Below, one piece after another: positions 8,628-17,800 of a DNA stretch of 64,000 nt. How positions within the stretch are numbered: position 1 is the stretch's first letter; each line of letters starts with the position of its first letter. Below the pieces are notes generated by a model. The model did not search any database. It saw nothing but the letters and a program-made list of their open reading frames with translations, and was not told where the DNA came from. The stretch covers positions 5,881,001-5,945,000 of the forward strand of contig NZ_CP108518.1 in assembly GCF_035989885.1 (NCBI RefSeq), read 5' to 3'. Both the position numbers and the translations under genes were made by a program. The DNA comes from Streptomyces sp. NBC_01232 (GTDB lineage: Bacteria; Actinomycetota; Actinomycetes; Streptomycetales; Streptomycetaceae).

Positions 8628-9448
8628 TGCGTCTCGACGTCGTCACGATCTTCCCCGAGTACCTGGAGCCGCTGAACGTCTCCCTCGTCGGCAAGGCCCG
8701 CGCCCGCGGGCAGCTCGACGTGCACGTGCACGACCTGCGCGACTGGACGTACGACCGGCACAACACCGTGGACGACACGCCGTACGGCGGCGGTCCCGGC
8801 ATGGTCATGAAGACCGAGCCGTGGGGCGAGGCGCTGGACTCCGCGCTGGCCGACGGCTACGAGGCCGGCGCGCACGGGCCCGTCGTCGTCGTTCCCACGC
8901 CCAGCGGCCGGCCCTTCACCCAGGAACTGGCCGTCGAGCTCTCCGAGCGGCCCTGGCTGATCTTCACGCCGGCCCGGTACGAGGGCATCGACCGCCGGGT
9001 CATGGACGAGTACGCCACCCGCATGCCGGTGTACGAGGTCTCCATCGGCGACTACGTCCTGGCGGGCGGCGAGGCCGCCGTACTGGTGGTCACCGAGGCC
9101 GTGGCCCGGCTGCTGCCCGGGGTGCTCGGCAACGCCGAATCGCACCGCGACGACTCCTTCGCGCCCGGCGAGATGGCGAACCTGCTGGAGGGGCCCGTCT
9201 ACACCAAGCCCCCCGTGTGGCGGGGCCGGGACATCCCCGAGGTGCTGCTCAGCGGCCACCACGGGAAAATCGCCCGGTGGCGCCGGGACGAGGCCTTCCG
9301 CCGCACCGCGCAGAACCGGCCGGACCTGATCGAGCGCTGCGAGGCCGCGGGCTTCGACAAGAAGGACCGCGAGATCCTCTCCGTCCTGGGCTGGCAGCCG
9401 TCCGCAGACGGCCGATTTTGGCGCAGGCCGCAGGCCGTGGAAGAATAG
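8627..9448 (+). CDS. trmD: tRNA (guanine-37-N1)-methyltransferase TrmD
   Basis: TrmD makes m1G37 next to the anticodon and prevents frameshifting. The 273-residue SPOUT protein starts [13 protein letters not shown] and carries the SAM-binding knot elements ([11 protein letters not shown] at about 45-55 and [16 protein letters not shown] at about 140-155) and the region around [21 protein letters not shown] used in catalysis. It is encoded in the conserved position between rimM and rplS, overlapping rimM by one base. Confidence 0.97.
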   Translation: MRLDVVTIFPEYLEPLNVSLVGKARARGQLDVHVHDLRDWTYDRHNTVDDTPYGGGPGMVMKTEPWGEALDSALADGYEAGAHGPVVVVPTPSGRPFTQELAVELSERPWLIFTPARYEGIDRRVMDEYATRMPVYEVSIGDYVLAGGEAAVLVVTEAVARLLPGVLGNAESHRDDSFAPGEMANLLEGPVYTKPPVWRGRDIPEVLLSGHHGKIARWRRDEAFRRTAQNRPDLIERCEAAGFDKKDREILSVLGWQPSADGRFWRRPQAVEE

Positions 9449-9581
9449 GCGGCTGCTGTGTGCTCGCGGGCGCCCCTGCCACAGGGGGACCGTCGTCCGC
9501 CGGGTCCCACAGCTCCCGAATTCTCTACGGAAACCCGCACTGGCGACCTGTGGCGTCATGCGAAGAAAGCAGACGAAGAAC

Positions 9582-9932
9582 ATGTCTCACCTGCTCGATG
9601 GCGTCAACGCCGCCGCGCTCCGCTCGGACGTCCCGGCCTTCCGCCCGGGTGACACGATCAACGTGCACGTCCGCGTGATCGAGGGCAACCGCTCCCGTAT
9701 CCAGCAGTTCAAGGGCGTAGTCATCCGCCGCCAGGGTGCCGGTGTCTCCGAGACCTTCACCGTGCGCAAGGTGTCCTTCAGCGTCGGCGTGGAGCGTACC
9801 TTCCCGGTCCACTCCCCGATCTTCGAGAAGATCGAGCTCGTCACCCGCGGTGACGTTCGCCGCGCGAAGCTGTACTACCTCCGTGAGCTCCGCGGCAAGG
9901 CCGCGAAGATCAAGGAGAAGCGCGACCGCTGA
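9582..9932 (+). CDS. rplS: 50S ribosomal protein L19
   Basis: L19 lies at the interface of the 30S and 50S subunits. The 116-residue protein reads [20 protein letters not shown] and continues with [20 protein letters not shown] and [16 protein letters not shown], diagnostic for the family. The ATG at 9582 is chosen over an in-frame ATG at 9558 because it matches the usual L19 N-terminus. The 133-base gap after trmD could hold an additional promoter. The signal peptidase cluster follows 44 bases downstream. Confidence 0.96.
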   Translation: MSHLLDGVNAAALRSDVPAFRPGDTINVHVRVIEGNRSRIQQFKGVVIRRQGAGVSETFTVRKVSFSVGVERTFPVHSPIFEKIELVTRGDVRRAKLYYLRELRGKAAKIKEKRDR

Positions 9933-9976
9933 GGCCGCACCCGGAGTCCGGGGGCGGCCGGATAGGCTCGCCCCCG

Positions 9977-10714
9977 ATGGACACCGAAGCACCTCACACG
10001 CAGCGCGGCCACTCTTCCCCCCGCGAGGGGGACGAGCGGCCGCGTTTTGCGTTGTCCCAGACGCGGCGGACCGCCGGCGGGCGGCCCCTGACCTGGCGCC
10101 GCGCCGGAGCGCTCGGTGTGATCTGCACCGTCCTCCTGCTGCTGTTCAGCAACTTCGTGATCCAGCCCTTCCTGATCCCGAGCCGCTCGATGGAGCCGAC
10201 GCTGCAGGTCGGGGACCGGGTGCTGGTCAACAAGCTGGCGTACCGTTTCGGCGAGCAGCCGCGCCGCGGCGACCTCGTGGTCTTCGACGGCACGGGCTCC
10301 TTCGTACGGGAACGCCCGGCCGGCAATCCGGTCGGCGGCCTGCTGCACGGCGCGGCTTCGGCGCTCGGGCTGGCGGAGCCGTCGGACACCGACTTCGTGA
10401 AGCGGGTCGTGGGCGTCGGCGGCGACGACGTGGTGTGCTGTGACGCCGGCGGGCGGGTGGCCGTGAACGGCGTGCCGCTGGACGAGCCGTACCTGTACCC
10501 CGGTGACGCCCCCTCGGTGGTGCCGTTCCGGATCGTCGTACCGCTCGGGACCCTCTGGGTCATGGGCGATCATCGTTCCCAGTCCCGGGACTCCCGGGAT
10601 CACCTGGGCGAGCCGGGTGGGGGGATGGTGCCGGTGGAGAAGGTGATCGGGCGGGCCGACTGGATCGGCTGGCCCCTGTCGCGCTGGGATTCCGTGGGCG
10701 GTGGCCATGGGTAG
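9977..10714 (+). CDS. sipW: Type I signal peptidase 1 (SipW-like)
   Basis: This membrane-bound leader peptidase removes Sec and Tat signal peptides on the outer face of the membrane. It has 245 residues with one N-terminal membrane segment (about 44-64), the catalytic Ser71 in PSRSMEP and the general-base Lys142 in FVKRVVGVGGD, plus the box MGDHRSQSRDSR. There is no C-terminal anchor. It is the first of four consecutive paralogues, matching the sipWXYZ cluster known from Streptomyces lividans. The order suggests SipW. The next gene starts inside its last codons. Confidence 0.9.
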   Translation: MDTEAPHTQRGHSSPREGDERPRFALSQTRRTAGGRPLTWRRAGALGVICTVLLLLFSNFVIQPFLIPSRSMEPTLQVGDRVLVNKLAYRFGEQPRRGDLVVFDGTGSFVRERPAGNPVGGLLHGAASALGLAEPSDTDFVKRVVGVGGDDVVCCDAGGRVAVNGVPLDEPYLYPGDAPSVVPFRIVVPLGTLWVMGDHRSQSRDSRDHLGEPGGGMVPVEKVIGRADWIGWPLSRWDSVGGGHG

Positions 10715-11591
10715 CCGCGGACGGTCGCGGGGCGGACGGCAGTGGGAACCCGAGCCGGAACCCGAGCCGGAGCCGGAGCCCGTACCGCCCCCGGTGGTCA
10801 AGAACGGCCGGGTGGAGGGCGGCCGGGCCGAACGGCGCCGGACAGCCCGCAAGGTGCGCCGCAGGCGCCGCACGCGCCGGGCCGGCGAGCTGCCGCTGCT
10901 GGTCGTCGTGGCGCTGTGCATAGCCCTGCTCCTGAAGACCTTCCTGGTGCAGGCCTTCTTCATTCCGTCGGGCTCCATGGAGCAGACCATCCGGATCGGC
11001 GACCGGGTCCTCGTGGACAAGCTGACCCCGTGGTTCGGCTCCAAGATCGAGCGCGGCGACGTCGTCGTGTTCAAGGACCCCGGCGGCTGGCTCAGGGGCG
11101 AGGCGGCCCGTCCGGCCAAGGACCCGATCGTGGTCAAGCAGATCAAGGAGGCGCTGACCTTCATCGGCCTGCTGCCCTCGGCCGACGAACAGGACCTGAT
11201 CAAGCGGGTCATCGGGGTCGGCGGGGACACCGTCAAGTGCTGCGACGGCAGGGGCCGGGTCACCGTCAACGGCTCGCCGCTCGATGAGCCGTACGTGAAC
11301 CCGGGCAACACCCCTTCGGACATTCCGTTCGACATCGTGGTGCCGGAGGGCCGGCTCTTCGTGATGGGTGACCACCGCGCGAATTCGGCCGACTCCCGTT
11401 TCCATCTCGACGAGGGCTTTCAGGGCACCATCGCCGAGAGCGGAGTGGTGGGGGAGGCCGTCGTGATTGCCTGGCCGTTCGGCCACTGGACCCGGCTGGA
11501 GCAGCCGGAGACCTTCCGCATGGTGCCCGATCAGGCACGGCGCGAGGGACGCGGCCGTCGGCGTGGCCGTCGGGGCGTGCCGTTCGCATAG
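10707..11591 (+). CDS. sipX: Type I signal peptidase 2 (SipX-like)
   Basis: This signal peptidase of 294 residues has an unusual N-terminus: a run of Pro-Glu repeats (about residues 14-26) and then an Arg-rich stretch before the membrane anchor (about 63-84). Catalytic Ser90 lies in PSGSMEQ and Lys166 in LIKRVIGVGGD; MGDHRANSADSR is present. The C-terminus is Arg-rich and has no membrane segment. The ATG at 10707 overlaps the previous gene by eight bases; a GTG at 10701 is an alternative. It is the second member of the sip operon. Confidence 0.88.
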   Translation: MGSRGRSRGGRQWEPEPEPEPEPEPVPPPVVKNGRVEGGRAERRRTARKVRRRRRTRRAGELPLLVVVALCIALLLKTFLVQAFFIPSGSMEQTIRIGDRVLVDKLTPWFGSKIERGDVVVFKDPGGWLRGEAARPAKDPIVVKQIKEALTFIGLLPSADEQDLIKRVIGVGGDTVKCCDGRGRVTVNGSPLDEPYVNPGNTPSDIPFDIVVPEGRLFVMGDHRANSADSRFHLDEGFQGTIAESGVVGEAVVIAWPFGHWTRLEQPETFRMVPDQARREGRGRRRGRRGVPFA

Positions 11592-11693
11592 TGTGTCCTC
11601 GGTCTCCCGAGCCTTAGGGAACTCCCGCTCGTTAAGGGAGGGGAGGGCCCGTGCGGTTTCGACGCGGGCGGCAATCGCGAGTGAGGAGTGGAT

Positions 11694-12602
11694 GTGGGGG
11701 ACGTGGCGGTAGGCGCACGGTCCGGGCGCGACGAGGGCGAGGAGCGGCCGGACGACGCCGTCGAGCGTGAGGCCGAGGAGGACGGCGACGCCAAGGAACA
11801 TGCGCACCGGTCCTTCTGGAAGGAGCTCCCGCTCCTCATCGGCATCGCCCTGCTGCTTGCCCTGCTGATCAAGACCTTCCTGGTCCAGGCGTTCTCCATC
11901 CCGTCCGACTCGATGCAGAACACCCTGCAGCGCGGCGACCGGGTACTGGTGGACAAGCTGACCCCCTGGTTCGGATCCGAGCCCGAGCGGGGCGAGGTCG
12001 TGGTCTTCCACGACCCGGCGGACTGGCTGTCCGGAGAGCCCACCCCCGAGCCGAACCTCTTCCAGCAGGTGCTCAGCAAGATCGGCCTGATGCCGGACGC
12101 CGCCGAGAAGGACCTGATCAAGCGGACCATCGCCATCGGCGGGGACACGGTCGAGTGCAAGAAGGGGGGACCGGTCGTCGTCAACGGCAAGGCGCTGGAC
12201 GAGCCGTACATCTTCCCCGGCAACACCGCGTGCGACGACGCCCCGTTCGGCCCGATCACCGTGCCCAAGGGCAAGATCTGGGTCATGGGCGACCACCGGC
12301 AGAACTCCCAGGACTCCCGCTACCACATGCAGGACTCCACCCAGGGCTTCGTGCCGGTCGACAAGGTCGTCGGCCGGGCCGTGGTGGTCGCGTGGCCGCT
12401 CACCCGCTGGTCGACCCTGCCGGTCCCGGACACCTTCGACCAGCCGGGCATCGGCAACCAGGCCGCGGCGACCGCGCTCGGCCTCGGGGCCGCAGGACTG
12501 GCCCCGGTCGGGCTCGGACCGGCCGCGCTGGGGCTCACGGGAGCCGTTCCGCTCGTCATGTGGCGCAGGCGGAAGCTGACCAGCGGCCGTACCGACGGGT
12601 AG
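11694..12602 (+). CDS. sipY: Type I signal peptidase 3 (SipY-like)
   Basis: This 302-residue signal peptidase has an acidic N-terminus, a membrane segment at about 44-66, catalytic Ser73 in PSDSMQN and Lys143 in LIKRTIAIGGD, and MGDHRQNSQDSR. Unlike the two preceding paralogues it ends in a hydrophobic stretch followed by WRRRK, a probable second membrane anchor. The start is uncertain: AGGAG at 11684-11688 best serves the GTG at 11694, while a GTG at 11688 lies in the ribosome site itself. A gap of about 100 bases separates it from sipX, so it may have its own promoter. Confidence 0.88.
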   Translation: MGDVAVGARSGRDEGEERPDDAVEREAEEDGDAKEHAHRSFWKELPLLIGIALLLALLIKTFLVQAFSIPSDSMQNTLQRGDRVLVDKLTPWFGSEPERGEVVVFHDPADWLSGEPTPEPNLFQQVLSKIGLMPDAAEKDLIKRTIAIGGDTVECKKGGPVVVNGKALDEPYIFPGNTACDDAPFGPITVPKGKIWVMGDHRQNSQDSRYHMQDSTQGFVPVDKVVGRAVVVAWPLTRWSTLPVPDTFDQPGIGNQAAATALGLGAAGLAPVGLGPAALGLTGAVPLVMWRRRKLTSGRTDG

Positions 12603-12647
12603 GGTGCCGCCCAGGTCGACGATCCCGAAGTGTGTGGGGGCGCTGGA

Positions 12648-13427
12648 ATGGGCGGAACACAAGCGATACGCAGTGGCAAGGATGGCCGCGGCGGTCTCGG
12701 CAACGTGCTGTCGGGACTCGCCGTGGCCATCGGCTTTGCGCTCTTCCTGGGCGGCTTCGTGTGGGGGGCGGTCGTCTACCGGCCCTACACGGTGCCCACC
12801 GACTCGATGATGCCCACCGTGCGGCCCGGGGACCGGGTGCTGGCGCAGCGCATCGACGGCGGCGAGGTGCGCCGCGGGGACGTGGTCATCTTCACTGATT
12901 CCATGTGGAGCGACTCACCCATGGTCAAGCGGGTCGTCGGCATCGGCGGCGACACCGTCAAGTGCTGCGGCCCGGCCGGCGGGCTGACGGTGAACGGCGC
13001 CCCGCTGGACGAGCCCTACGCCGACACAAAGGGCCCCGATACCGGCCTGGCCATGCCGCCCGGACAGACCGCGCCCACCGGGACCCCCTTCGAGGTGACG
13101 GTCCCCGAGGGGAACCTCTTCCTGCTGGGCGACCGGCGGGCCGCCTCCCTGGACTCCCGTGCCCACCTGCAGGAGGCCGGACAGGGCACGGTGCCCCGGT
13201 CCGCCGTCAGCGCCCGCGTCGACGCCCTGGCCTGGCCCACCATGACGATGCTGGAGCGGCCGGCGTACGCCGCCCTGCCGGGCGGGCCCTCGCAGCCCGG
13301 GCCGCTGCTGCTCCAGGTGGCGGCGGTGCTGGCCGGGGCCGCCCTGGTGGTGCTGGGGGCCGCGTACGGGCCGCTCGCGCGGGTCCTGGGGCGCGGGCGG
13401 CGCAAGGAGCGGGCCGGTGTCAGCTGA
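12648..13427 (+). CDS. sipZ: Type I signal peptidase 4 (SipZ-like)
   Basis: This 259-residue signal peptidase has a membrane segment at about 20-44, catalytic Ser53 in PTDSMMP and Lys94 in MVKRVVGIGGD. The box after it reads LGDRRAASLDSR, slightly diverged from the MGDHR form of the other three. A C-terminal hydrophobic segment followed by Arg/Lys (LLLQVAAVLAGAALVVLGA) suggests a second anchor. The ATG at 12648 is chosen because homology begins there; GTG at 12630 is in frame. It overlaps the nudix gene by 11 bases. In S. lividans sipZ heads an operon with unrelated downstream genes, which fits this layout. Confidence 0.88.
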   Translation: MGGTQAIRSGKDGRGGLGNVLSGLAVAIGFALFLGGFVWGAVVYRPYTVPTDSMMPTVRPGDRVLAQRIDGGEVRRGDVVIFTDSMWSDSPMVKRVVGIGGDTVKCCGPAGGLTVNGAPLDEPYADTKGPDTGLAMPPGQTAPTGTPFEVTVPEGNLFLLGDRRAASLDSRAHLQEAGQGTVPRSAVSARVDALAWPTMTMLERPAYAALPGGPSQPGPLLLQVAAVLAGAALVVLGAAYGPLARVLGRGRRKERAGVS

Positions 13428-13923
13428 CCCGGCCGGGGAGCACGGCCACCGGAAGGTGTCGCGGGTGATCCTGCTGGACCCGGCGGACCGCATCCTGCTG
13501 CTGCACGGCTTCGAACCGGCCGACCCCTCGGACGACTGGTGGTTCACCCCCGGCGGCGGGCTGGAGGGGGCGGAGAGCCGGGAACAGGCCGCACTGCGGG
13601 AGCTGGCGGAGGAGACCGGGATCACCGAGGTGGAGCTGGGTCCGGTGCTGTGGCACCGGTACTGCTCCTTCCCCTTCGACGGACGGCGCTGGGACCAGGA
13701 CGAGTGGTACTTCCTGGCCCGTACCACCCAGACCGCGACCGAGATGGGCGGCCTCACCGAACTCGAGCGGCGTAGTGTCACCGGAGCCAGGTGGTGGACC
13801 TCCGAGGAACTTCTGGCGGCCCGTGAGACGGTGTACCCGACCAGACTCGCCGAGCTGCTCCGTACGCTGCTCGACGACGGTCCTCCGGGTGAGCCGGTGG
13901 TCCTGGCCCCGGAAATCGTTTAG
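13417..13923 (+). CDS. Nudix hydrolase
   Basis: The 168-residue protein contains an exact Nudix box GX5EX7REUXEEXGU (GGLEGA-E-SREQAAL-RELAEETGI, about residues 49-71), which binds divalent metal and hydrolyses nucleoside diphosphates linked to another group. The GTG start lies 11 bases inside sipZ, so the two are translationally coupled. The specific substrate (oxidised dNTP, ADP-ribose, other) cannot be told from the sequence. Confidence 0.9.
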   Translation: MSADPAGEHGHRKVSRVILLDPADRILLLHGFEPADPSDDWWFTPGGGLEGAESREQAALRELAEETGITEVELGPVLWHRYCSFPFDGRRWDQDEWYFLARTTQTATEMGGLTELERRSVTGARWWTSEELLAARETVYPTRLAELLRTLLDDGPPGEPVVLAPEIV

Positions 13924-13978
13924 GGGCACATGGGCCTGGCGCACAATAGGGGGACGCACGGCTGAAGGGGAACATGCC

Positions 13979-14287
13979 ATGAGTGCCGAGGACCTCGAAA
14001 AGTACGAGACCGAGATGGAGCTGAAGCTCTATCGGGAGTACCGCGACGTCGTCGGGCTGTTCAAGTATGTGATCGAGACGGAACGCCGTTTCTACCTCAC
14101 GAACGACTACGAGATGCAGGTGCACTCGGTCCAGGGGGAGGTGTTCTTCGAGGTCTCGATGGCCGACGCCTGGGTCTGGGACATGTACAGGCCGGCCCGC
14201 TTCGTGAAGCAGGTGCGGGTGCTGACCTTCAAGGACGTGAACATCGAGGAGCTCAACAAGAGCGATCTCGAACTGCCCGGCAGCTGA
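13979..14287 (+). CDS. DUF2469 conserved actinobacterial protein
   Basis: This 102-residue protein (MSAEDLEKYETEMELKLYRE, with FYLTNDYEMQVHSV and FVKQVRVLTFKDVNIEELN) belongs to the DUF2469 family, which is highly conserved across actinobacteria at this location and has no established function. GAAGGGG lies just before the ATG. The gene sits 55 bases after the nudix gene. A possible -10 (CACAAT) lies in that gap. A hairpin with a GCAA loop ends the unit. Confidence 0.88.
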   Translation: MSAEDLEKYETEMELKLYREYRDVVGLFKYVIETERRFYLTNDYEMQVHSVQGEVFFEVSMADAWVWDMYRPARFVKQVRVLTFKDVNIEELNKSDLELPGS

Positions 14288-14305
14288 GGGCAGGTGCCGG
14301 CAGCG

Positions 14306-14331
14306 CCGCCTCACCCGCAAGGGTGAGGCGG
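14306..14331 (+). terminator. Terminator after the DUF2469 gene
   Basis: CCGCCTCACCC (14306-14316) pairs perfectly with GGGTGAGGCGG (14321-14331) around a GCAA tetraloop and is followed by TTGTCC. It separates the sipZ-nudix-DUF2469 unit from yraN. Confidence 0.85.
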
Positions 14332-14413
14332 TTGTCCACAACGGCCGGTTTGTCCACCAAGATCCACACGGTGGGCGGGGGCGCGGGACCGTCGGTGCCG
14401 GAGGTGGTGCCGG

Positions 14414-14785
14414 ATGAACGCGAAGGGCGTGGCACAGCAGGCATTGGGGCGGTACGGCGAGGACCTCGCGGCACGGCGGCTCACCGAAGCCGGGATGACC
14501 GTGATCGCACGGAACTGGCGGTGCCGCGGCGGGGAGATCGACATCGTCGCCCGGGACGGGGACGCCCTGGTCGTGTGCGAGGTCAAGACCCGCAGAACGG
14601 GCGGCTTCGAGCATCCGATGGCCGCGGTGCGGCCCGCGAAGGCCGAGCGCCTGCGCGGACTCGCCGGACGCTGGCTCGCCGACCACGGCGGACCACCACC
14701 GGGCGGGGTGCGCATCGACCTCGTCGGGGTGCTGCTGCCGCGGCGCGGGGCTCCCCTGGTGGAACACGTCAGGGGGGTGGCCTGA
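14414..14785 (+). CDS. yraN: YraN/UPF0102 family endonuclease-like protein
   Basis: The 123-residue protein has the restriction-endonuclease-like fold signature of UPF0102: [41 protein letters not shown]. The residues E, D and E-x-K (GEIDIVA...CEVKTR) match a PD-(D/E)xK-type site. Its role is not settled. It overlaps the next gene (TGATG), forming a yraN-comM-dprA unit seen in many bacteria and linked to DNA uptake or processing. Confidence 0.9.
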   Translation: MNAKGVAQQALGRYGEDLAARRLTEAGMTVIARNWRCRGGEIDIVARDGDALVVCEVKTRRTGGFEHPMAAVRPAKAERLRGLAGRWLADHGGPPPGGVRIDLVGVLLPRRGAPLVEHVRGVA

Positions 14786-16419
14786 TGGGGTTCGCGCGGG
14801 CCTGCTCGGTGGCCCTGGTGGGCGTCGACGGCGTGGTGGTCGAGGTACAGGCCGACCTGGAGCCCGGGGTCGCGGCCTTCACCCTGGTGGGACTGCCGGA
14901 CAAGACCCTGGTCGAGAGCCGGGACCGGGTGCGGGCGGCCGTGGTCAACTCGGGAGCGGCCTGGCCGCAGAAGAAGCTCACCGTCGGGCTGAGCCCGGCC
15001 TCCGTACCGAAATCGGGCGCGGGATTCGATCTCGCCGTCGCGGCAGCTGTCCTCGGGGCCGCCGAGCTGGTCGACCCGGGCGCGATCGCGGACCTCGTCC
15101 TCATCGGGGAACTGGGACTGGACGGCCGGGTGCGCCCGGTCCGGGGGATCCTGCCCGCGGTCCTCGCCGCGGCCGAGGCCGGATACCGGCAGGTGGTGGT
15201 GCCGCAGCAGTGCGCGGCCGAGGCCGCGCTCGTCCCGGACGTCTCGGTCCTCGGCGTACGGAGCCTGCGCCAGCTCATCGCGGTCCTGACCGGTGGTGAG
15301 GTCCCGCAGGAGGAGCCCTGCGAACCGCCGGGCCGGCCGGACCCGATGCTGGCCGGACTGCTCGTCCCGGGGGCGGGACTGGGGACGGGCCTCGCCCGGG
15401 GCCGCCCCGGCGGGGAGGACCCCGAGGGTTTCCCCGACCTCGCCGACGTGGCCGGGCAGCACACGGCGCGCCGCGCGCTGGAGGTGGCGGCCGCCGGAGG
15501 GCACCACCTCTTCCTCAGCGGGCCGCCCGGAGCGGGCAAGACCATGCTGGCCGAGCGGCTGCCCTGGCTCCTGCCGCCGCTCACCCGGCAGGACTCCGTG
15601 GAGGTCACGGCCGTCCACTCGGTCGCGGGAATCCTGCCGCCCGGCGAACCGCTCGTCGCGAGGCCCCCGTACTGCGCACCGCACCATTCGGCGACCATGC
15701 AGTCCCTGGTGGGCGGCGGAAACGGGATCCCGAGGCCCGGGGCGGTCTCCCTGGCGCACCGGGGCGTCCTCTTTCTGGACGAGGCCGCGGAGTTCCAGAG
15801 CAAGACGCTGGACGCGCTGCGACAGCCCCTCGAATCGGGGCACGTGGTCATCGCCCGCGCCGCCGGGGTGGTGCGGCTGCCGGCGAGGTTCCTGATGGTG
15901 CTCGCCGCGAACCCGTGTCCGTGCGGACGCCACACCTTGCACGGGGCCGGGTGCGAATGCCCGCCCTCGGTGATCCGGCGTTACCAGGCACGGCTGTCAG
16001 GGCCGTTGCTCGACCGGGTCGACCTGCGGGTGGAGGCCGAGCCCGTGACCCGCTGCGACCTGCTGGGGCGGGGCGGCCGCGGGGAGTCCACCGCGGTGGT
16101 GGCCGAGCGGGTCAAGGAGGCCCGGGAGCGCGCCGCGGCCCGGCTCGCCGACACGCCGTGGCGGCTCAACTCGGAGGTGCCCGGGCCGGAATTGCGCACC
16201 CGGTGGCAGGCGGGGCCGGGCGCGCTGGCCTGCGCCGAACGCGACCTGGAGCGGGGGCTTCTCACCGCGCGCGGACTGGACCGGGTGCTGCGGGTCGCCT
16301 GGACCGTGGCAGACCTGCGCGGGCGGGACCGGCCCGAGGCGCTGGACGTGGCCGTGGCCCTGGAGCTGCGGACCGGGATCGCCCGCGGGGCGATGCCATT
16401 GCCGGGGGCCGGGACATGA
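14785..16419 (+). CDS. comM: YifB/ComM-type magnesium-chelatase-like AAA ATPase
   Basis: This 544-residue protein has an N-terminal Lon-like domain (FTLVGLPDKTLVESRDRVRAA), then an AAA domain with Walker A SGPPGAGKTM (about 247-256), Walker B GVLFLDEAAEF, and a C-terminal Mg-chelatase-type region with a Cys cluster (NPCPCGRHTLHGAGCECPP). ComM-like helicases promote branch migration during integration of incoming DNA in naturally competent bacteria. It overlaps yraN by one base and dprA by four (ATGA). The role in Streptomyces, not classically competent, is unknown. Confidence 0.92.
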   Translation: MGFARACSVALVGVDGVVVEVQADLEPGVAAFTLVGLPDKTLVESRDRVRAAVVNSGAAWPQKKLTVGLSPASVPKSGAGFDLAVAAAVLGAAELVDPGAIADLVLIGELGLDGRVRPVRGILPAVLAAAEAGYRQVVVPQQCAAEAALVPDVSVLGVRSLRQLIAVLTGGEVPQEEPCEPPGRPDPMLAGLLVPGAGLGTGLARGRPGGEDPEGFPDLADVAGQHTARRALEVAAAGGHHLFLSGPPGAGKTMLAERLPWLLPPLTRQDSVEVTAVHSVAGILPPGEPLVARPPYCAPHHSATMQSLVGGGNGIPRPGAVSLAHRGVLFLDEAAEFQSKTLDALRQPLESGHVVIARAAGVVRLPARFLMVLAANPCPCGRHTLHGAGCECPPSVIRRYQARLSGPLLDRVDLRVEAEPVTRCDLLGRGGRGESTAVVAERVKEARERAAARLADTPWRLNSEVPGPELRTRWQAGPGALACAERDLERGLLTARGLDRVLRVAWTVADLRGRDRPEALDVAVALELRTGIARGAMPLPGAGT

Positions 16420-17591
16420 CCGGCGCCCGGGACGGGGAACTGGTGGCGCGGGCGGCGCTGACCCGTGTGCTGGAGCCCGGGGACGCGCACGGCGGGCGCT
16501 GGCTGCGGGAGTTCGGCGCGGTGGGGCTGATACGGCTGCTGACCGACCCGGGCGCGGAGCCGGACACGCCGTCCGGGGTGGGGCCGGAGCGACTCGCCGG
16601 GTACCGCAGACGGGCGGCGCTGGCCGACCCCGGGCGGGACCTCGCGCTGGCCGCCGAGTCGGGGGGCCGGTTCGTGTTCCCGGGATCGCCGGAGTGGCCG
16701 ACCCAGCTCGACGACCTCGGCGACGAGAGGCCCGTCGGGCTGTGGCTGCGGGGGCGGCCGAACCTCCGTACCTGGGCGCTGCGTTCGGTATCCGTGGTCG
16801 GGGCCCGCGCCTGCACCCCGTACGGCGCGCACATGGCCCAGACCCTGGCCGCCGGGCTCGCCGAGCGGGGTTGGGTCGTGGTGTCCGGCGCCGCGTTCGG
16901 GATCGACGGCGCCGCCCACCGGGGGGCCCTCGCCTCGGGCGGAGCGACCGCGGCGGTGCTGGCCTGCGGCGCGGACGTCGCCTATCCGCGCGGACACGCC
17001 GGACTGCTCGGCCGGATCGCGGGGCAGGGGCTGATCCTCGGGGAGCTGCCACCGGGCAGCCATCCGACTCCCAGCCGCTTCGTCCTGCGCAACCGGGTCA
17101 TCGCGGCCCTGACCCGGGGCACGGTCGTCGTGGAGGCCGCGCACCGCAGCGGCTCCCTGGTCACGGCCCGGCGGGCGCAGCGTCTCGGGCGGTTCACGAT
17201 GGGCGTCCCCGGTCCCGCGACCAGCACCCTCTCCGCCGGGGTGCACGAGCTGCTGCGGGGCGAGGCCGCGCTCGTCACCGACGCGGACGAGGTGATCGAG
17301 CTGGTCGGGGCCATGGGCGAGCTCGCTCCCGAGCGGCGCGGCCCGGTGCTCGCCCGGGACCTGCTGGACCGCGACACCGCGCGCGTTCTCGAGGCGCTGC
17401 CGGCCGGCCGGCCCGCGGACGTGGCCGAGCTGGCACTTGCCTCCGGCACCGGCGCTGATGAAGTCATCGGCAGACTGTACGAACTTCACTCTCTGGGGTT
17501 CGTCGAACGGCAGGGCGACGGCTGGCAGTTGAGCAGACAAACGGCTGGAGGAGGCACACAAACCGCAGCCCCCCGGCGAGGCGGTCGTTGA
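16416..17591 (+). CDS. dprA: DNA processing protein DprA
   Basis: DprA binds incoming single-stranded DNA and loads RecA. The 391-residue protein has the Rossmann-like core: VVGARACTPYG, VVVSGAAFGIDGAAHRGAL, PRGHAGLLGRI, RFVLRNRVIAALTRGTVVVEAAHRSGSLVTARRAQRLGR. A C-terminal winged-helix-like domain follows (about 320-375). The ATG overlaps the comM stop. A 9-bp hairpin follows, ending the yraN-comM-dprA operon. Confidence 0.93.
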   Translation: MTGARDGELVARAALTRVLEPGDAHGGRWLREFGAVGLIRLLTDPGAEPDTPSGVGPERLAGYRRRAALADPGRDLALAAESGGRFVFPGSPEWPTQLDDLGDERPVGLWLRGRPNLRTWALRSVSVVGARACTPYGAHMAQTLAAGLAERGWVVVSGAAFGIDGAAHRGALASGGATAAVLACGADVAYPRGHAGLLGRIAGQGLILGELPPGSHPTPSRFVLRNRVIAALTRGTVVVEAAHRSGSLVTARRAQRLGRFTMGVPGPATSTLSAGVHELLRGEAALVTDADEVIELVGAMGELAPERRGPVLARDLLDRDTARVLEALPAGRPADVAELALASGTGADEVIGRLYELHSLGFVERQGDGWQLSRQTAGGGTQTAAPRRGGR

Positions 17592-17653
17592 CCTGGGGTG
17601 TTCCGGTGAAAGAGTGAAACCGATGAGAGACACGGTCTTGCCGGTGGCGGTCG

Positions 17654-17683
17654 CCGGGACCGAGCGCGAGGCGCCGGTCCCGG
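17654..17683 (+). terminator. Hairpin between dprA and whiG
   Basis: CCGGGACCG (17654-17662) pairs perfectly with CGGTCCCGG (17675-17683), loop 12 bases, 62 bases after the dprA stop. It is a probable terminator. The rest of the 209-base gap up to whiG must carry the whiG promoter, which I could not pin down. Confidence 0.6.
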
Positions 17684-17800
17684 GTCGTCCGCGCGAGTCG
17701 GGGCGCCGCTGGGTCCCCGCGCCATCCCGTACTCTTCGCGCACCGCGACAATCTCGTCACGCTACGCTCCCAAGGAATCCGGCTCCGGCAAAGGCGAAGC

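Noticed and set aside
10560..12662. 700-codon minus-strand frame across sipX and sipY
   Set aside because: It is an antisense shadow spanning two well-supported signal peptidase genes; no ribosome site or recognisable protein.
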